A program made the translations under genes and the position numbers. A stretch of DNA of 64,000 bases from Candidatus Gastranaerophilales bacterium (GTDB lineage Bacteria > Cyanobacteriota > Vampirovibrionia > Gastranaerophilales > Gastranaerophilaceae), in assembly GCA_944326565.1 (NCBI GenBank), contig CALVEL010000004.1, positions 62,001 through 126,000 on the forward strand, given 5' to 3'. Positions 25,754 through 35,223 of the stretch are shown here, piece after piece. How positions within the stretch are numbered: position 1 is the first letter of the stretch; each line of letters begins with the position of its first letter. The notes under the pieces were generated by a model. The model had not been told where the DNA came from. It did no database searches and saw only the letters and a list, made by a program, of their open reading frames with translations.

Positions 25754-27076
25754 ATGAAATTTACAGTAGAAAAAGAAAATGATAATATCTATAAAATAGA
25801 TATCACAATTCCTGCAAAAGATGCAGCAAAGGCTTATGAAGAAGCAGTTAGAAGAATAGCTCAGTATGTTAATGTCGATGGATTTAGAAAAGGAAAAGCC
25901 CCAAGAGCAGTTGTAGAAAGACATGTAGGAACAGAAAGAATTAAACATGAAGCAATGGATTCTATAATGCCGAAAGCTATTGCTGAAGCAGTCAAAGAAA
26001 ATAATCTTGATGTGATTACACAGCCTTATATTACAAAGTTTGATTTTACTGTTGGGCAAGATCTAACAGCTGAGGTAAAAGTTGAAACCAGACCTGAAGT
26101 TATATTGGGCGAATATAAAAATTTAAATGTAGAAGTTGAAAGTGCAAAAATTCCAGATGATGCATTTGATAAAGCCCTGCAGAATGTATTAAATCAATAT
26201 GCAACTCAAGAGCTTGTGGTGGATAGAGCTGCAAAAGATACAGATATTGCAGTTATTGATTTTGAAGGGACTGCAAATGGTGAAAAAATCGTTGGTGGTG
26301 ATGCCAAAAATTATCCGCTCGATTTGGGACACTCAAACTTCATTCCAGGATTTGCAGAGCAAATCGTAGGTAAAAATGTAGGTGATGAGTTTGATATCAA
26401 TGTCACTTTCCCTGCTGAGTACCATGATGAGAAATTAAAAGGACAGCCTGCAGTTTTCAAAATTAAACTTAATGAAATAAAAGAAAGAAAAGTTCCTGAG
26501 TTGAATGATGCTTTTGCTCAAAAAGTAGGACCTTTCAAAACGGTAGATGAATTGAAAGCAGATATTCAAAAATATTTGGATAATCAAAAAGAAAACAGTA
26601 ACAGACAAAATTCTGAAAATGCAGTATTTGCAAAAGTTATTGATGCAGCTAATGTTGAAATACCTCAATCTATGATTGATAGAGAGGCAGAATCTTTAAC
26701 AAATGAATACAAGCAAAGACTTCAAGCTCAAGGTCTGAATTGGGAATCAATAGAAAAGACTCAGGGGGCTGAAAATCTTTCAAATACAATTAAAGAAGAT
26801 GCAAAGGTCAGAATTAAAAATTCTTTAGTAATCGATAAAATTGCTAAGACTGAAAACATAAAATTAGAACCGCAAGATTTGCAAAAGAAATTTAGCCAGC
26901 TTGGAGCTGCTTATGGTATGAATCAAGCTGATTTAATGAAGCAGTTAGGTAAAAATCCTGAAATTTTAGCTTCTTTGTCTCAACAAGCACTTAATGATAA
27001 GGTAAGAGATTTCTTGATGGAAAAAAATACAGTTAAATTTGTTGAGCCTAAAAAAGAAAAAGTAGAAAGCAAATAG
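25754..27076 (+). CDS. tig: Trigger factor
   Basis: Ribosome-associated chaperone and peptidyl-prolyl isomerase, 440 aa. The ribosome-docking loop GFRKGKAPRAV lies at residues 43-53. The FKBP-type domain occupies about 150-240 (DTDIAVIDFEGTANGE, LGHSNFIPGFAEQIVG, FPAEYHDEKLKGQPAVF). The helical C-terminal arms end KFVEPKKEKVESK. AAAAGGGAAA precedes the ATG and a clear promoter lies upstream. The order tig-clpP-clpX is the classic arrangement, linking nascent-chain folding to ATP-dependent proteolysis. Confidence 0.97.
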   Translation: MKFTVEKENDNIYKIDITIPAKDAAKAYEEAVRRIAQYVNVDGFRKGKAPRAVVERHVGTERIKHEAMDSIMPKAIAEAVKENNLDVITQPYITKFDFTVGQDLTAEVKVETRPEVILGEYKNLNVEVESAKIPDDAFDKALQNVLNQYATQELVVDRAAKDTDIAVIDFEGTANGEKIVGGDAKNYPLDLGHSNFIPGFAEQIVGKNVGDEFDINVTFPAEYHDEKLKGQPAVFKIKLNEIKERKVPELNDAFAQKVGPFKTVDELKADIQKYLDNQKENSNRQNSENAVFAKVIDAANVEIPQSMIDREAESLTNEYKQRLQAQGLNWESIEKTQGAENLSNTIKEDAKVRIKNSLVIDKIAKTENIKLEPQDLQKKFSQLGAAYGMNQADLMKQLGKNPEILASLSQQALNDKVRDFLMEKNTVKFVEPKKEKVESK

Positions 27077-27114
27077 TATAAATACTATAATGAAATAAGA
27101 AAGGAAAATAAATC

Positions 27115-27708
27115 ATGAGCTTTGTACCTGTGGTAATAGAACAATCAAGCAGAGGAGAACGTTCTTTTGATATTTTTTCAAGACTTTTAAGAGAACGTAT
27201 AATCTTTTTAGGTACTCCTATTGATGATATGGTAGCAAATTTAATAGTTGCTCAGTTGCTGTTGCTTGATAGTGAAAATCCAGAGAAAGATATAATGTTA
27301 TATATTAACAGTCCCGGTGGAAGTGTTACGGCAGGTCTTGCAATATATGATACTATGCAACACATAAGAGCTGATGTTTCTACAATTTGTTTGGGACAGG
27401 CTGCTTCCATGGGAGCTTTCCTTTTGGCTGCAGGTGCTAAAGGAAAAAGAATGGCTCTTCCTCATTCAAGAGTTCTAATTCACCAACCTTTAGGTGGAGC
27501 TCAAGGTCAAGCTACGGATATAGAAATTCAAGCTGCTGAAATCATAAGAATTAAAAAGACTTTGAATGAAATACTTGCAAATAATACGGGTCAATCATTG
27601 AAGAAAATTGAAAAAGATACCGATAGAGATTATATTATGACTCCGGCAGAAGCGTTAGAATATGGTATGATTGATAAAGTAGTTACACGCGATGGTGTTA
27701 AAGGCTAA
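27115..27708 (+). CDS. clpP: ATP-dependent Clp protease proteolytic subunit
   Basis: Serine peptidase of 197 aa that forms the double-heptamer chamber. The catalytic triad is visible: S98 in [12 protein letters not shown]123 in VLIHQPLGG and D172 in DTDRDYIM. The handle helix and the [19 protein letters not shown] segment are standard. It lies 38 nt after tig and 14 nt before clpX, with a GAAAGGAAA ribosome site. Co-transcription with its unfoldase is near certain. Confidence 0.98.
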   Translation: MSFVPVVIEQSSRGERSFDIFSRLLRERIIFLGTPIDDMVANLIVAQLLLLDSENPEKDIMLYINSPGGSVTAGLAIYDTMQHIRADVSTICLGQAASMGAFLLAAGAKGKRMALPHSRVLIHQPLGGAQGQATDIEIQAAEIIRIKKTLNEILANNTGQSLKKIEKDTDRDYIMTPAEALEYGMIDKVVTRDGVKG

Positions 27709-27722
27709 TAAAAGGAGATAAA

Positions 27723-29033
27723 ATGCCTAAACATGACGATAGCAGATTAAAATGTTCATTTTGCGGTAAATCACAAGATCAGGTTAAAAAATTAATTGCT
27801 GGTCCTGAGGTATATATTTGCGATGAATGTGTAGAGTTATGTAATGAAATTCTTGACGAAGAATTTTTCGAAAATAAAGAAAAAGAAGGTTCTGAAGTCG
27901 AAGAAAAAGAAGAAAAACCTATTCCAAAACCGCATGAAATTAAAGCATATTTAGATCAATACATAATTGGTCAAGATGATGCCAAAAAAGTTCTTGCGGT
28001 TGCTGTATATAATCATTACAAAAGACTTAAACACAACAAATCAACTGATTTAAAAGATAATGTAGAAATTCAAAAATCGAATATTCTGCTAGTCGGACCG
28101 ACAGGAAGCGGTAAAACATTATTGGCACAGACTTTGGCTAAAATGCTGGATGTCCCGTTTGCTGTTGCTGATGCTACTACTTTAACTGAAGCTGGTTATG
28201 TAGGTGATGATGTCGAAAATATTTTGCTGAGATTATACCAAAATGCTGATTTTGACAGCTCTAAAGCAGAGAGAGGCATTATCTACATAGATGAAATAGA
28301 TAAAATTTCAAGAAAATCAGAAAATACATCTATTACAAGAGATGTATCAGGTGAAGGTGTGCAACAAGCACTTTTGAAGATGATAGAAGGTACTGTTGCC
28401 CATGTTCCGCCTCAGGGGGGTAGAAAACATCCTCATCAAGAATTCATTGAAATTGATACAAGTAATATTCTATTTATAGTAGGTGGTGCGTTTGTAGGTC
28501 TGGAAAAAATTATTGAACGTCGTACAAATGACGGCTCAACTGTCGGATTTGGAGCTAAAGCTCCTATGTCACAAGCAGATAAGGATGCTAATGCAGTTAA
28601 GTTATTGAAAAAACTTCAGCCTGATGACCTTGTTAAGTTCGGTTTGATTCCTGAATTTATTGGTCGTGTTCCTATTTATGCTGTTCTTGACCAGTTGAAT
28701 GAAAAAGCTTTGAAAAATATTTTGACGGAACCGAAAAATGCTATTCTTAAACAATATAAATGTTTAATGGAAATGGATGGTGTTGATTTAGAATTTGAGC
28801 CTGAAGCTGTTGATTTGATTGCACAAGAAGCTTTGAAGCGCAACACTGGTGCAAGGGCACTAAGATCTATTGTCGAGGAAATTATGCTTGATGTAATGTA
28901 TGATGTTCCTACAAAAGCTAATATTGATAAATTTGTCATTACTGCCGATATGGTAAAGAACAGAAATAAAGCTGAATTAATTAAGCTTCCAACTAAAAAC
29001 GGTGATGATGACGATGTCGAAATTATTGCATAA
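27723..29033 (+). CDS. clpX: ATP-dependent Clp protease ATP-binding subunit
   Basis: AAA+ unfoldase that feeds substrates to ClpP, 436 aa. The N-terminal zinc domain has C11-x2-C14 and C33-x2-C36. Walker A is GPTGSGKT (125-132), Walker [11 protein letters not shown], with the pore motif [13 protein letters not shown], an [11 protein letters not shown] segment and sensor 2 [11 protein letters not shown]. An acidic Glu/Lys-rich linker joins the zinc and AAA+ domains. AAAGGAG precedes the ATG. It ends the tig-clpP-clpX operon before a strong terminator. Confidence 0.98.
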   Translation: MPKHDDSRLKCSFCGKSQDQVKKLIAGPEVYICDECVELCNEILDEEFFENKEKEGSEVEEKEEKPIPKPHEIKAYLDQYIIGQDDAKKVLAVAVYNHYKRLKHNKSTDLKDNVEIQKSNILLVGPTGSGKTLLAQTLAKMLDVPFAVADATTLTEAGYVGDDVENILLRLYQNADFDSSKAERGIIYIDEIDKISRKSENTSITRDVSGEGVQQALLKMIEGTVAHVPPQGGRKHPHQEFIEIDTSNILFIVGGAFVGLEKIIERRTNDGSTVGFGAKAPMSQADKDANAVKLLKKLQPDDLVKFGLIPEFIGRVPIYAVLDQLNEKALKNILTEPKNAILKQYKCLMEMDGVDLEFEPEAVDLIAQEALKRNTGARALRSIVEEIMLDVMYDVPTKANIDKFVITADMVKNRNKAELIKLPTKNGDDDDVEIIA

Positions 29034-29065
29034 AAAAGTGGGTTCTATTTGAACCCACTTTTTTT
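29032..29065 (+). terminator. Terminator of the tig-clpP-clpX operon
   Basis: Stem AAAGTGGGTTC/GAACCCACTTT with a 5-nt loop, followed by a T run, just past the clpX stop codon. Confidence 0.93.
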
Positions 29066-29122
29066 ATAAATATCATGCTTAACATATTTGTCAAATGTCT
29101 ATATTTGTGAAAAAATTGTTCT

Positions 29123-31969
29123 ATGGAAAATAAAAAAACTTTAATTTTAATAGATGGTCACGCTCTTGCTTTCAGACAGTATTATGCACTTGAAAGAACT
29201 AATATGAAAACAACTGATGGTATTCCAAGCTGGGCTGTATATGGTTTCTTTAAGTCTATTTTTGATTTATTAAAAAACAAAAATTTGAGTCCTGATGCGA
29301 TAGCGGTTGCCTTTGATGTAAGTCATAGAACTTTCAGAGTCGAAAAGTTTCCTGAGTATAAATCTAATCGTTCAAGTATGCCTGATCCTATGAAAATACA
29401 AATGGATCTTATTTATGAAGGCTTAAAAGCTTTTAATATACCTATTTATACTAAAGAAGGTTTTGAGGCTGATGATGTAATTGGTACAATTTCTAAGAAG
29501 GCCTGTGAGCTTGGACATAAAGTGCTTATATTAACCGGTGATCAAGATGCTTTTCAATTAGTTGATAAAGATGGTTGTGTTAAGGTTATTTTACCTACAA
29601 AAGGTGAATTAGTCGAATATAATTGGGACAAAATTTTTGAAAAACTTGGGGTATATCCTGATCAAGTAGTTGATTATAAGGCATTACGTGGGGATACTTC
29701 TGACTGTATTCCAGGTATTAAAGGGATTGGTGAGAAAACTGCGCAAAAGTTGTTAGATAAATATAAAAACCTTGAAAATATTCTTGCAGATTGTGAAAAT
29801 ATCCCAGAAAATGCAGTCAGATACAAAATTTGTGGTGGTGTAGAAATTGCAAAACTTAGTAAATATTTAGCTACTATCGTAAGAGATTTGGATATAGATT
29901 TTGATTTTTCTCTTACCAGTATTGAACTGCCTGATGTAAAGGCTGTTACAGAGTTTTTGACTAAAATGCAGTTCTATAGCTTTTTAAGAAATATAAATAC
30001 GATTTTACTAGCATTTGATAAATCATCACAAAATGAACCTCAGCCTTTTGTGATTACATCATCTAATCCTCAGCAGCAGCAATTGGGATTGTTTAGTGAT
30101 GCTGTAAAATCAGAGATAGATAAGTTTGAATTAAAATATGATAAAAAAGTAATAAAATCTAAAGAACAGCTACAAGAGTTTGTAAGTGAACTTTCAAAGC
30201 ACAAAGTCTTTGCAGTAAAATTTATCGGCGAAGCCAAAAGCCCAATTGAGCCTAAACTTAGAGGTATTACCTTTGCTTTAAATGAAAGTATGTCATACAA
30301 TGAAGATTTGGAGATTAAAAAGGACGAAAAGCTAAGAACTAGAACTTTTTATATTCCTTTCGAGAGCTCTTCAAATTTTGATTGTGAATATGTTATGAAA
30401 TTATTAAAGCCTTTACTTGAAAATGAGGCTTATAAAAAGATTACATATGATTTGAAAATTGAGCATAATATTTTTAAAGTTTTTGGAATAAATTTATCAG
30501 GAGTTATTTTTGATGTATTACTAGCCAGCTATGTTAATGAGCCTGCAAGGAATCATGCTTTAGATGTGCAAGCTATTGAACGTATAAATCATATTATGAC
30601 TGATTATAGTCCTTTTGAAGCAAGCAGAAAGAAAAAAATTGGTATTCTGGATGCTTCTGCTGAGGGGGTATATAACTACGGGGTGGATGTCGTTGCTACG
30701 ATAGTTGATTTGACAGAATTTTGGTATTGTAAACTTGATAAGAAAGAATTGGAGCTTTTATCTAAAATTGAATTGCCATTATCAATTGTTTTGGCTGATA
30801 TGGAATATGTCGGGGTATCAATTGATGTGGGTTATTTAAAAGAGTTATCCGAAAATATGGAAGCTACTGTAAAAAAACTTGAAAGAAAAATATTTCTTTT
30901 AGCTGGCGAAGGTTTCAATCTTAATTCACCTCGTCAGGTTGGAGAAATTCTTTTTGATAAATTGCAGCTGCCTACTAAAAAGAAAAAGGGTAAAAAATAT
31001 TCAACCAGTGCTGAAGTATTAGAAGATTTAGCAACAGAATATAAAATTGCTGAATTGATTCTGCAATATAGAAAGTATACCAAATTAAGATCTACTTACA
31101 CTGAGTCATTACCCGGACTTATAAATCCTATAGATTGCAGGATTCATACCACATTTAATCAGACTATTACAGCAACGGGCAGGTTGTCTTCTTCTAATCC
31201 GAATTTGCAAAATATTCCGATACGAACAGAAGAGGGAAACAAAATTAGAAATGCTTTTGTGCCACGTGATAGAGAAAACTATCTAATTTTATCTGCTGAT
31301 TATTCTCAAATAGAATTGAGATTATTGGCTCATATTTCAAAAGATAAGCATTTAATAGAAGCTTTCAAATCAGGTATAGATGTGCATACTCTAACAGCAT
31401 CAAAAGTCTTTGATGTCCCTATTGATCAGGTTACAAAAGATATGCGCTATAAAGCAAAGGCTGTCAATTTTGGAATTATTTACGGTCAAAGTCGTTTTGG
31501 CCTTGCAAAAGCTTTAGGTATTACTTGGGAAGAGGCAGAGGATTTTATTAATAAATATTTCAAAACATATCCGAGTGTTAAAAAATATATGAAAAGTATT
31601 GTCAAATCTGCTGAAAAAAATGGTTATGTTGAATCTATTTACGGTCGCAAACGTCATTTAGAAGATGAATTAAACAGCTCAAATGTGCAAATACGTGATT
31701 TTGCTAAACGTGCTGCAATTAATCATCCAATGCAGGGGACTGCTGCTGATTTAATAAAAATCGCAATGATTGATTTGAATAAAAAGTTGCAGGAAAATCA
31801 ATTGGAATCTAAAATGATAATGCAGGTGCATGATGAATTGGTATTAGAAGTTAAAAAATCGGAGCTGGAGCAAGTAAAAGATTTAGTTTTGGAATGCATG
31901 GGGCTTGGTCAGCCTTTTGAAGTTCCTTTATTGATAGATGTAAGTGCAGGTGCCTCATGGAAAGAGTAA
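29123..31969 (+). CDS. polA: DNA polymerase I, proofreading site degenerate
   Basis: 948-aa repair and Okazaki-fragment polymerase. The N-terminal 5' nuclease domain (1-290) has LIDGHALAFRQYYAL, EADDVIGTI, TGDQDAFQLV and the HhH motif GIKGIGEKTAQKLL. The 3'-5' exonuclease-like domain lacks the first catalytic DxE: the segment is KVFAVKFIGEAKS where proofreading enzymes have FDTET. The second carboxylate is also replaced (LKIEHNIF). The polymerase domain is intact: TATGRLSSSNPNLQNIPIR, ADYSQIELRLLAH, RYKAKAVNFGIIYG and QVHDELVLE. Proofreading is therefore unlikely, as in Bacillus or Thermus PolA. No clear ribosome site precedes the ATG. It overlaps the next gene by 13 nt. Confidence 0.96.
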   Translation: MENKKTLILIDGHALAFRQYYALERTNMKTTDGIPSWAVYGFFKSIFDLLKNKNLSPDAIAVAFDVSHRTFRVEKFPEYKSNRSSMPDPMKIQMDLIYEGLKAFNIPIYTKEGFEADDVIGTISKKACELGHKVLILTGDQDAFQLVDKDGCVKVILPTKGELVEYNWDKIFEKLGVYPDQVVDYKALRGDTSDCIPGIKGIGEKTAQKLLDKYKNLENILADCENIPENAVRYKICGGVEIAKLSKYLATIVRDLDIDFDFSLTSIELPDVKAVTEFLTKMQFYSFLRNINTILLAFDKSSQNEPQPFVITSSNPQQQQLGLFSDAVKSEIDKFELKYDKKVIKSKEQLQEFVSELSKHKVFAVKFIGEAKSPIEPKLRGITFALNESMSYNEDLEIKKDEKLRTRTFYIPFESSSNFDCEYVMKLLKPLLENEAYKKITYDLKIEHNIFKVFGINLSGVIFDVLLASYVNEPARNHALDVQAIERINHIMTDYSPFEASRKKKIGILDASAEGVYNYGVDVVATIVDLTEFWYCKLDKKELELLSKIELPLSIVLADMEYVGVSIDVGYLKELSENMEATVKKLERKIFLLAGEGFNLNSPRQVGEILFDKLQLPTKKKKGKKYSTSAEVLEDLATEYKIAELILQYRKYTKLRSTYTESLPGLINPIDCRIHTTFNQTITATGRLSSSNPNLQNIPIRTEEGNKIRNAFVPRDRENYLILSADYSQIELRLLAHISKDKHLIEAFKSGIDVHTLTASKVFDVPIDQVTKDMRYKAKAVNFGIIYGQSRFGLAKALGITWEEAEDFINKYFKTYPSVKKYMKSIVKSAEKNGYVESIYGRKRHLEDELNSSNVQIRDFAKRAAINHPMQGTAADLIKIAMIDLNKKLQENQLESKMIMQVHDELVLEVKKSELEQVKDLVLECMGLGQPFEVPLLIDVSAGASWKE

Positions 31970-32382
31970 AAAAGATATTAATATTTTCAGCGGTTTTGAT
32001 TTTAAGTGTCTTACCTTCGTATTCAGAAGAAGGAGCTGTCAGTCTAAGTACTCTTGTAACTCCCCAAAATGTTTCTTTTGAAACTTGTACAAAAACTTTT
32101 GCAATGAATAGTGAGCGCCTATTTTATTTGACTATAGCATCTATTAATGCAAATCGTTTTGAAATAAAAGAAATTCAGTCTAAAACAGGCTATATTTTAT
32201 TTTCTGCAGTTGGGAAAGAGTTTTTGGCTAGTGTGATAACAATTGATAAATATCGTTCAATGTTGAAAATTACACCGGCTAACAATAATTATTTCTTTGC
32301 TCCCGGTATTGTTTTAAATATTTATAAATATATTGATGTAAATACCAATGAGCACTTGCAAAATATTCCTAAAGGCGGTTAA
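31957..32382 (+). CDS. Small exported protein of unknown function
   Basis: A 141-aa protein with an N-terminal signal peptide (MERVKKILIFSAVLILSVLPSYS, cleavage near residue 23). A compact beta-rich domain follows (ERLFYLTIASINANRF, KTGYILFSAVGKEFLASV) and the tail ends IPKGG. No family is recognised. It starts 13 nt inside the end of polA on the same strand, so it is translationally coupled to polA although its product is exported. Unrelated genes packed into one transcript are the simplest explanation. Confidence 0.7.
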   Translation: MERVKKILIFSAVLILSVLPSYSEEGAVSLSTLVTPQNVSFETCTKTFAMNSERLFYLTIASINANRFEIKEIQSKTGYILFSAVGKEFLASVITIDKYRSMLKITPANNNYFFAPGIVLNIYKYIDVNTNEHLQNIPKGG

Positions 32383-32390
32383 AGGATAAA

Positions 32391-33209
32391 CTAGTTTAGT
32401 TTTTCAAAAGCTTCAATAATAATCTGTTGTATTGAATTTTCAACAAATTCAGTGTCAATATTTTCTGTTGTAATCCATAAAAGATATTCAATGTTGCCTG
32501 ATGGACCCTTGATTGAGGAGTAGGTTAAGCCTTTTATCTTGTAGTCTATAGATTTTGCAAAATCTATAACGTTTTTTATAACCTCATAGTGAACTTTTTT
32601 ATCTCTTACAACTCCTCCTTTTTCAACTTTTTCTTTTCCAGCTTCAAACTGCGGTTTGATTAAAAGCACCATTTCATGAAATTCTGGTCTGAGAAGTTTT
32701 TTCAAGTTTTCCAAAACTTTAGTAAGAGATATAAAAGATAAATCACTTACAAGTAAATCAGCGACAGGCTCTTGAGCTTGATAAATGTCTTCAAAATTAC
32801 ATATTTTAAGATTTGTCCTTTCAATAACTTTTACTCTATTGTCAGAACGGATTTTCCAATCTATTTGACCATAGCCTACATCTACAGCATAGACAAATTT
32901 AGCACCGTTTTGTAACAGACAATCTGTAAATCCCCCGGTTGAGGCTCCTGCATCAAAACAAATTCTAGCTTTAACAATAACATCAAAAGATTCAAGAGCT
33001 TTTTTGAGCTTAAACCCTCCCCTTGAGACATAAGGCATTGATTTGACAACTATATCATATTCTTTATTCGGGTTTATTTGAAAGCCTGCTTTGGTAATAT
33101 ATTCATCATTAATTTTTACATGTCCAGCAAGAATTGCAGAGGCAGCTTTGCTTTTGGTCTCAAAGTAGCCTAAATCTGTAAGGTATTTATCAAGTCGTTC
33201 TTTGTTCAT
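32391..33209 (-). CDS. tlyA: TlyA-family rRNA 2'-O-methyltransferase / putative hemolysin
   Basis: A 272-aa protein with an S4 RNA-binding domain (residues 3-65: ERLDKYLTDLGYFETKSKAA) joined to a Rossmann methyltransferase of the RrmJ/FtsJ type (ARICFDAGASTGGFTDCLLQ, VYAVDVGYGQIDWKIR, DLLVSDLSFISLTKVL, LIKPQFEAGKEKVEKGGVVRD). TlyA methylates 16S and/or 23S rRNA; the hemolysin label is historical. No Shine-Dalgarno site is obvious. The family sometimes neighbours NAD kinase or recN, but not here. Confidence 0.93.
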   Translation of the reverse strand: MNKERLDKYLTDLGYFETKSKAASAILAGHVKINDEYITKAGFQINPNKEYDIVVKSMPYVSRGGFKLKKALESFDVIVKARICFDAGASTGGFTDCLLQNGAKFVYAVDVGYGQIDWKIRSDNRVKVIERTNLKICNFEDIYQAQEPVADLLVSDLSFISLTKVLENLKKLLRPEFHEMVLLIKPQFEAGKEKVEKGGVVRDKKVHYEVIKNVIDFAKSIDYKIKGLTYSSIKGPSGNIEYLLWITTENIDTEFVENSIQQIIIEAFEKLN

Positions 33210-33238
33210 AATAAAAAAATATCATGAGCAATAGTTTT

Positions 33239-33946
33239 TTACCAGTAATTTATTTTCCAACCTTCTGCCATAATTTTAGCTGCGCAGTAATAACCGCCTA
33301 AAGTTGCTTGTAAATGACAACTGTTTGTTTTGGTTTTGTCTGATATTTCTGTTAATGATTTTTCGTATCCGTAGGGCATAATTCTGTTTTCATCTACAAT
33401 GTAGAAAAACAAATCAATTCCTGCTTTGTTTGGTCTTTTATAGCTCCCATTTGTATCTATAAAAACTCTTTTTGAATAGGATGTATAATTAGGGTAAATA
33501 GGGTTTAATCCTATACATGTTCCATCCATAAGTTTTATAGATGCTGTTTTATTTGGTAAAAATGGAGTTGTCATGTAAACATTGTCCATCCAGCCATACT
33601 GACTTTTATCATTCCCATTTTGATAATTACCAGGAAAATCTCCATCAAAGCACATTAAATTGTATATACTATCACTACTAGGGTAAACTTTAGCCTCTTT
33701 TATTTCCGGTTTTATATAATGTTCAAGAATAAATTCAGCATCATCCCATTCCGGCCAGTCTTTAATTTCTCCATGTTTTGCCTGAGCTGCCATAAATGCC
33801 TGATTAATTATAGAATATGCTCTTTGAAGTCTTGTCTCAGTTTCTTTTCGCTCATAATTTTTTATAACGCCAGGCAGAGTCATAGCAGCAACTACTCCTA
33901 TAATCCCTATTGTTATCAAAACTTCAGCCATTGTAAATGCTTTCAT
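33239..33946 (-). CDS. Prepilin-like protein (type IV pilin / type II secretion pseudopilin N-terminus)
   Basis: A 235-aa protein with a class III signal: MKAF|TMAEVLITIGIIGVV, a hydrophobic helix from residue 8 and a Glu at the expected fifth position after a short leader. The usual Gly before the cleavage site is Ala. After the helix (to about residue 29) comes an amphipathic extension and a C-terminal beta-rich domain with paired cysteines (C110, C145, C213, C222 approximately). A perfect AAGGAGG site precedes the ATG. It is transcribed away from the XRE regulator at 34099, with repeated TGTCTA/TAGACA half-sites between them. A similar gene lies at 48976. Confidence 0.82.
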   Translation of the reverse strand: MKAFTMAEVLITIGIIGVVAAMTLPGVIKNYERKETETRLQRAYSIINQAFMAAQAKHGEIKDWPEWDDAEFILEHYIKPEIKEAKVYPSSDSIYNLMCFDGDFPGNYQNGNDKSQYGWMDNVYMTTPFLPNKTASIKLMDGTCIGLNPIYPNYTSYSKRVFIDTNGSYKRPNKAGIDLFFYIVDENRIMPYGYEKSLTEISDKTKTNSCHLQATLGGYYCAAKIMAEGWKINYW

Positions 33947-33964
33947 CTATCCTCCTTGATATAT

Positions 33965-34043
33965 TATGTCTATTAATTGCTTATAACAAGACATGTTTTA
34001 TTATAGACATAATTAGTAGAATGTCAATATTATTTTAGACAAA
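33965..34043. promoter_or_regulatory. Operator-like TGTCTA/TAGACA sites between prepilin and XRE genes
   Basis: TATGTCTAT (33965-33973) and ATAGACATA (34003-34011) form a perfect 9-bp inverted repeat. Further half-sites occur in TGTCAA (34022-34027) and TTTAGACAAA (34034-34043). They fill the 152-nt divergent intergenic region, where the XRE protein would be expected to bind. Confidence 0.55.
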
Positions 34044-34098
34044 TTATCACATTAATTTTTGTTTTTAAAAAACATATTCTAATTAGAGGGGGAAGAAT

Positions 34099-34416
34099 AT
34101 GAATGTAAAAGTAGCATTAGGAGCAAGAATTAAGAATTTAAGACGAAAACTTGGTTATACCCAAGAGCATTTTGCAGAAGCTATTGGTGTTGCGCCTCGT
34201 CATGTTAGTCGGATAGAAAATGGAATAAATACCCCTTCTATTGAAACTCTTGCAAAAATTGCAGATATATTGCAAGTTGATATTAAAGAGCTTTTTAATT
34301 TCCCTTATATGGAATCTGAAAAATATTTGAAAGACGATATTGAGCTTATTTTAGATAAATTAAATTTAGAAGAATTGAAACTTGTACATAAGCTTTTAAG
34401 TGAAATTTTCAGATAG
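34099..34416 (+). CDS. XRE-family HTH transcriptional regulator
   Basis: A 105-aa regulator with a Cro/C1-type helix-turn-helix at residues 5-62: LGARIKNLRRKLGYTQEHFA, then VAPRHVSRIENGINTPSIE and LAKIADILQVDIKELF. The last 40 residues form a short helical, probably dimerising, region (ELILDKLNLEELKLVHKLL). The ribosome site GAGGGGGAAG is strong. It is divergent from the prepilin-like gene and flanked by inverted repeats, so autoregulation and control of the prepilin gene are plausible. Its 3' end overlaps tatD tail to tail by 8 nt. Confidence 0.9.
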   Translation: MNVKVALGARIKNLRRKLGYTQEHFAEAIGVAPRHVSRIENGINTPSIETLAKIADILQVDIKELFNFPYMESEKYLKDDIELILDKLNLEELKLVHKLLSEIFR

Positions 34417-35179
34417 ATAATATATTTTTTACATTTTGTGTCGTAATTTTAGTTAGTTCATCTATTTTAATTTCTCGTAGTTTAGCAATTTCTTCTGCTG
34501 TGTATTTTATATATGCAGGTTGATTTTCTTTGCCTCTGTATGGTACTGGTGTTAGATAAGGTGCATCAGTTTCAAGTAAAAGCTTATCAAGTGGTATTTG
34601 AATTGCTACTTCTTTCATTTTTTTTGCATTCTTGAATGTGACAACACCTCCAATGGCGATATACCAACCTTCTTTTATACATTCATTTGCAAATTCTGGG
34701 CTTCCTGAAAAACAATGCATAATTACTTTTGACGATTTGTTGTATTCTTTTAGAATGTCAAAAGTATCTTTATGCGCTTCTCTATCGTGAATATTTATTG
34801 GCAGGTTAAGCTCGTTTGCCAGTTGAATTTGTTTTATAAAAATTTCTTTTTGCAATTCAATATTGCTTTTATCCCAATAATAATCAAGCCCTATTTCACC
34901 AATCCCTACAACTTTATTGGATTTTGCATATTCTTTTATTTTATCAATTATCTGATCATCCCAATTTTTTGCATCTTCAGGGTGAATGCCCAGATAGCAA
35001 TATACGTTCTCGTATTTTTGTGAGATTTCATATACTATATCAATATCCAAAGGCGAAGAGGACGGAACTACAATTTTTTTGACATTATTTTCAAAGGCGT
35101 TTTTTAAAACTTCATCAATTGAAATATTTTCAATCATATTTATATGAGAATGTGTATCAATTAAATAATTATTATCCAT
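34409..35179 (-). CDS. tatD: TatD-family metal-dependent hydrolase / DNase
   Basis: A 256-aa TIM-barrel hydrolase with the TatD metal ligands: IDTHSHINMI (H-x-H), VGIGEIGLDYYW (Glu), INIHDREAHKDT, IMHCFSGSPEFA and LLLETDAPYLTPVP (Asp). Family members act as 3'-5' exonucleases or DNases in DNA repair. No Shine-Dalgarno site is present. TATAAT lies 6 nt before the ATG, so the transcript is probably leaderless. The divergent gatD start is only 44 nt away with the same arrangement. Confidence 0.93.
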   Translation of the reverse strand: MDNNYLIDTHSHINMIENISIDEVLKNAFENNVKKIVVPSSSPLDIDIVYEISQKYENVYCYLGIHPEDAKNWDDQIIDKIKEYAKSNKVVGIGEIGLDYYWDKSNIELQKEIFIKQIQLANELNLPINIHDREAHKDTFDILKEYNKSSKVIMHCFSGSPEFANECIKEGWYIAIGGVVTFKNAKKMKEVAIQIPLDKLLLETDAPYLTPVPYRGKENQPAYIKYTAEEIAKLREIKIDELTKITTQNVKNILSI

Positions 35180-35185
35180 ATAAAA

Positions 35186-35216
35186 ATTATACTACGAATT
35201 GAATTTATGTTATAAT
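35186..35216. promoter_or_regulatory. Back-to-back -10 elements for leaderless tatD and gatD
   Basis: On the minus strand TATAAT (35186-35191) lies 6 nt before the tatD ATG. On the plus strand TGT-TATAAT (35211-35216, an extended -10) lies 7 nt before the gatD ATG. Only 44 nt separate the two start codons, and neither gene has a ribosome site. Confidence 0.6.
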
Positions 35217-35223
35217 CAGAGCC

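Noticed and set aside
25709-26059. Minus-strand 116-codon frame over tig
   Set aside because: Antisense shadow of the trigger-factor gene with low-complexity Ser/Phe/Cys composition.
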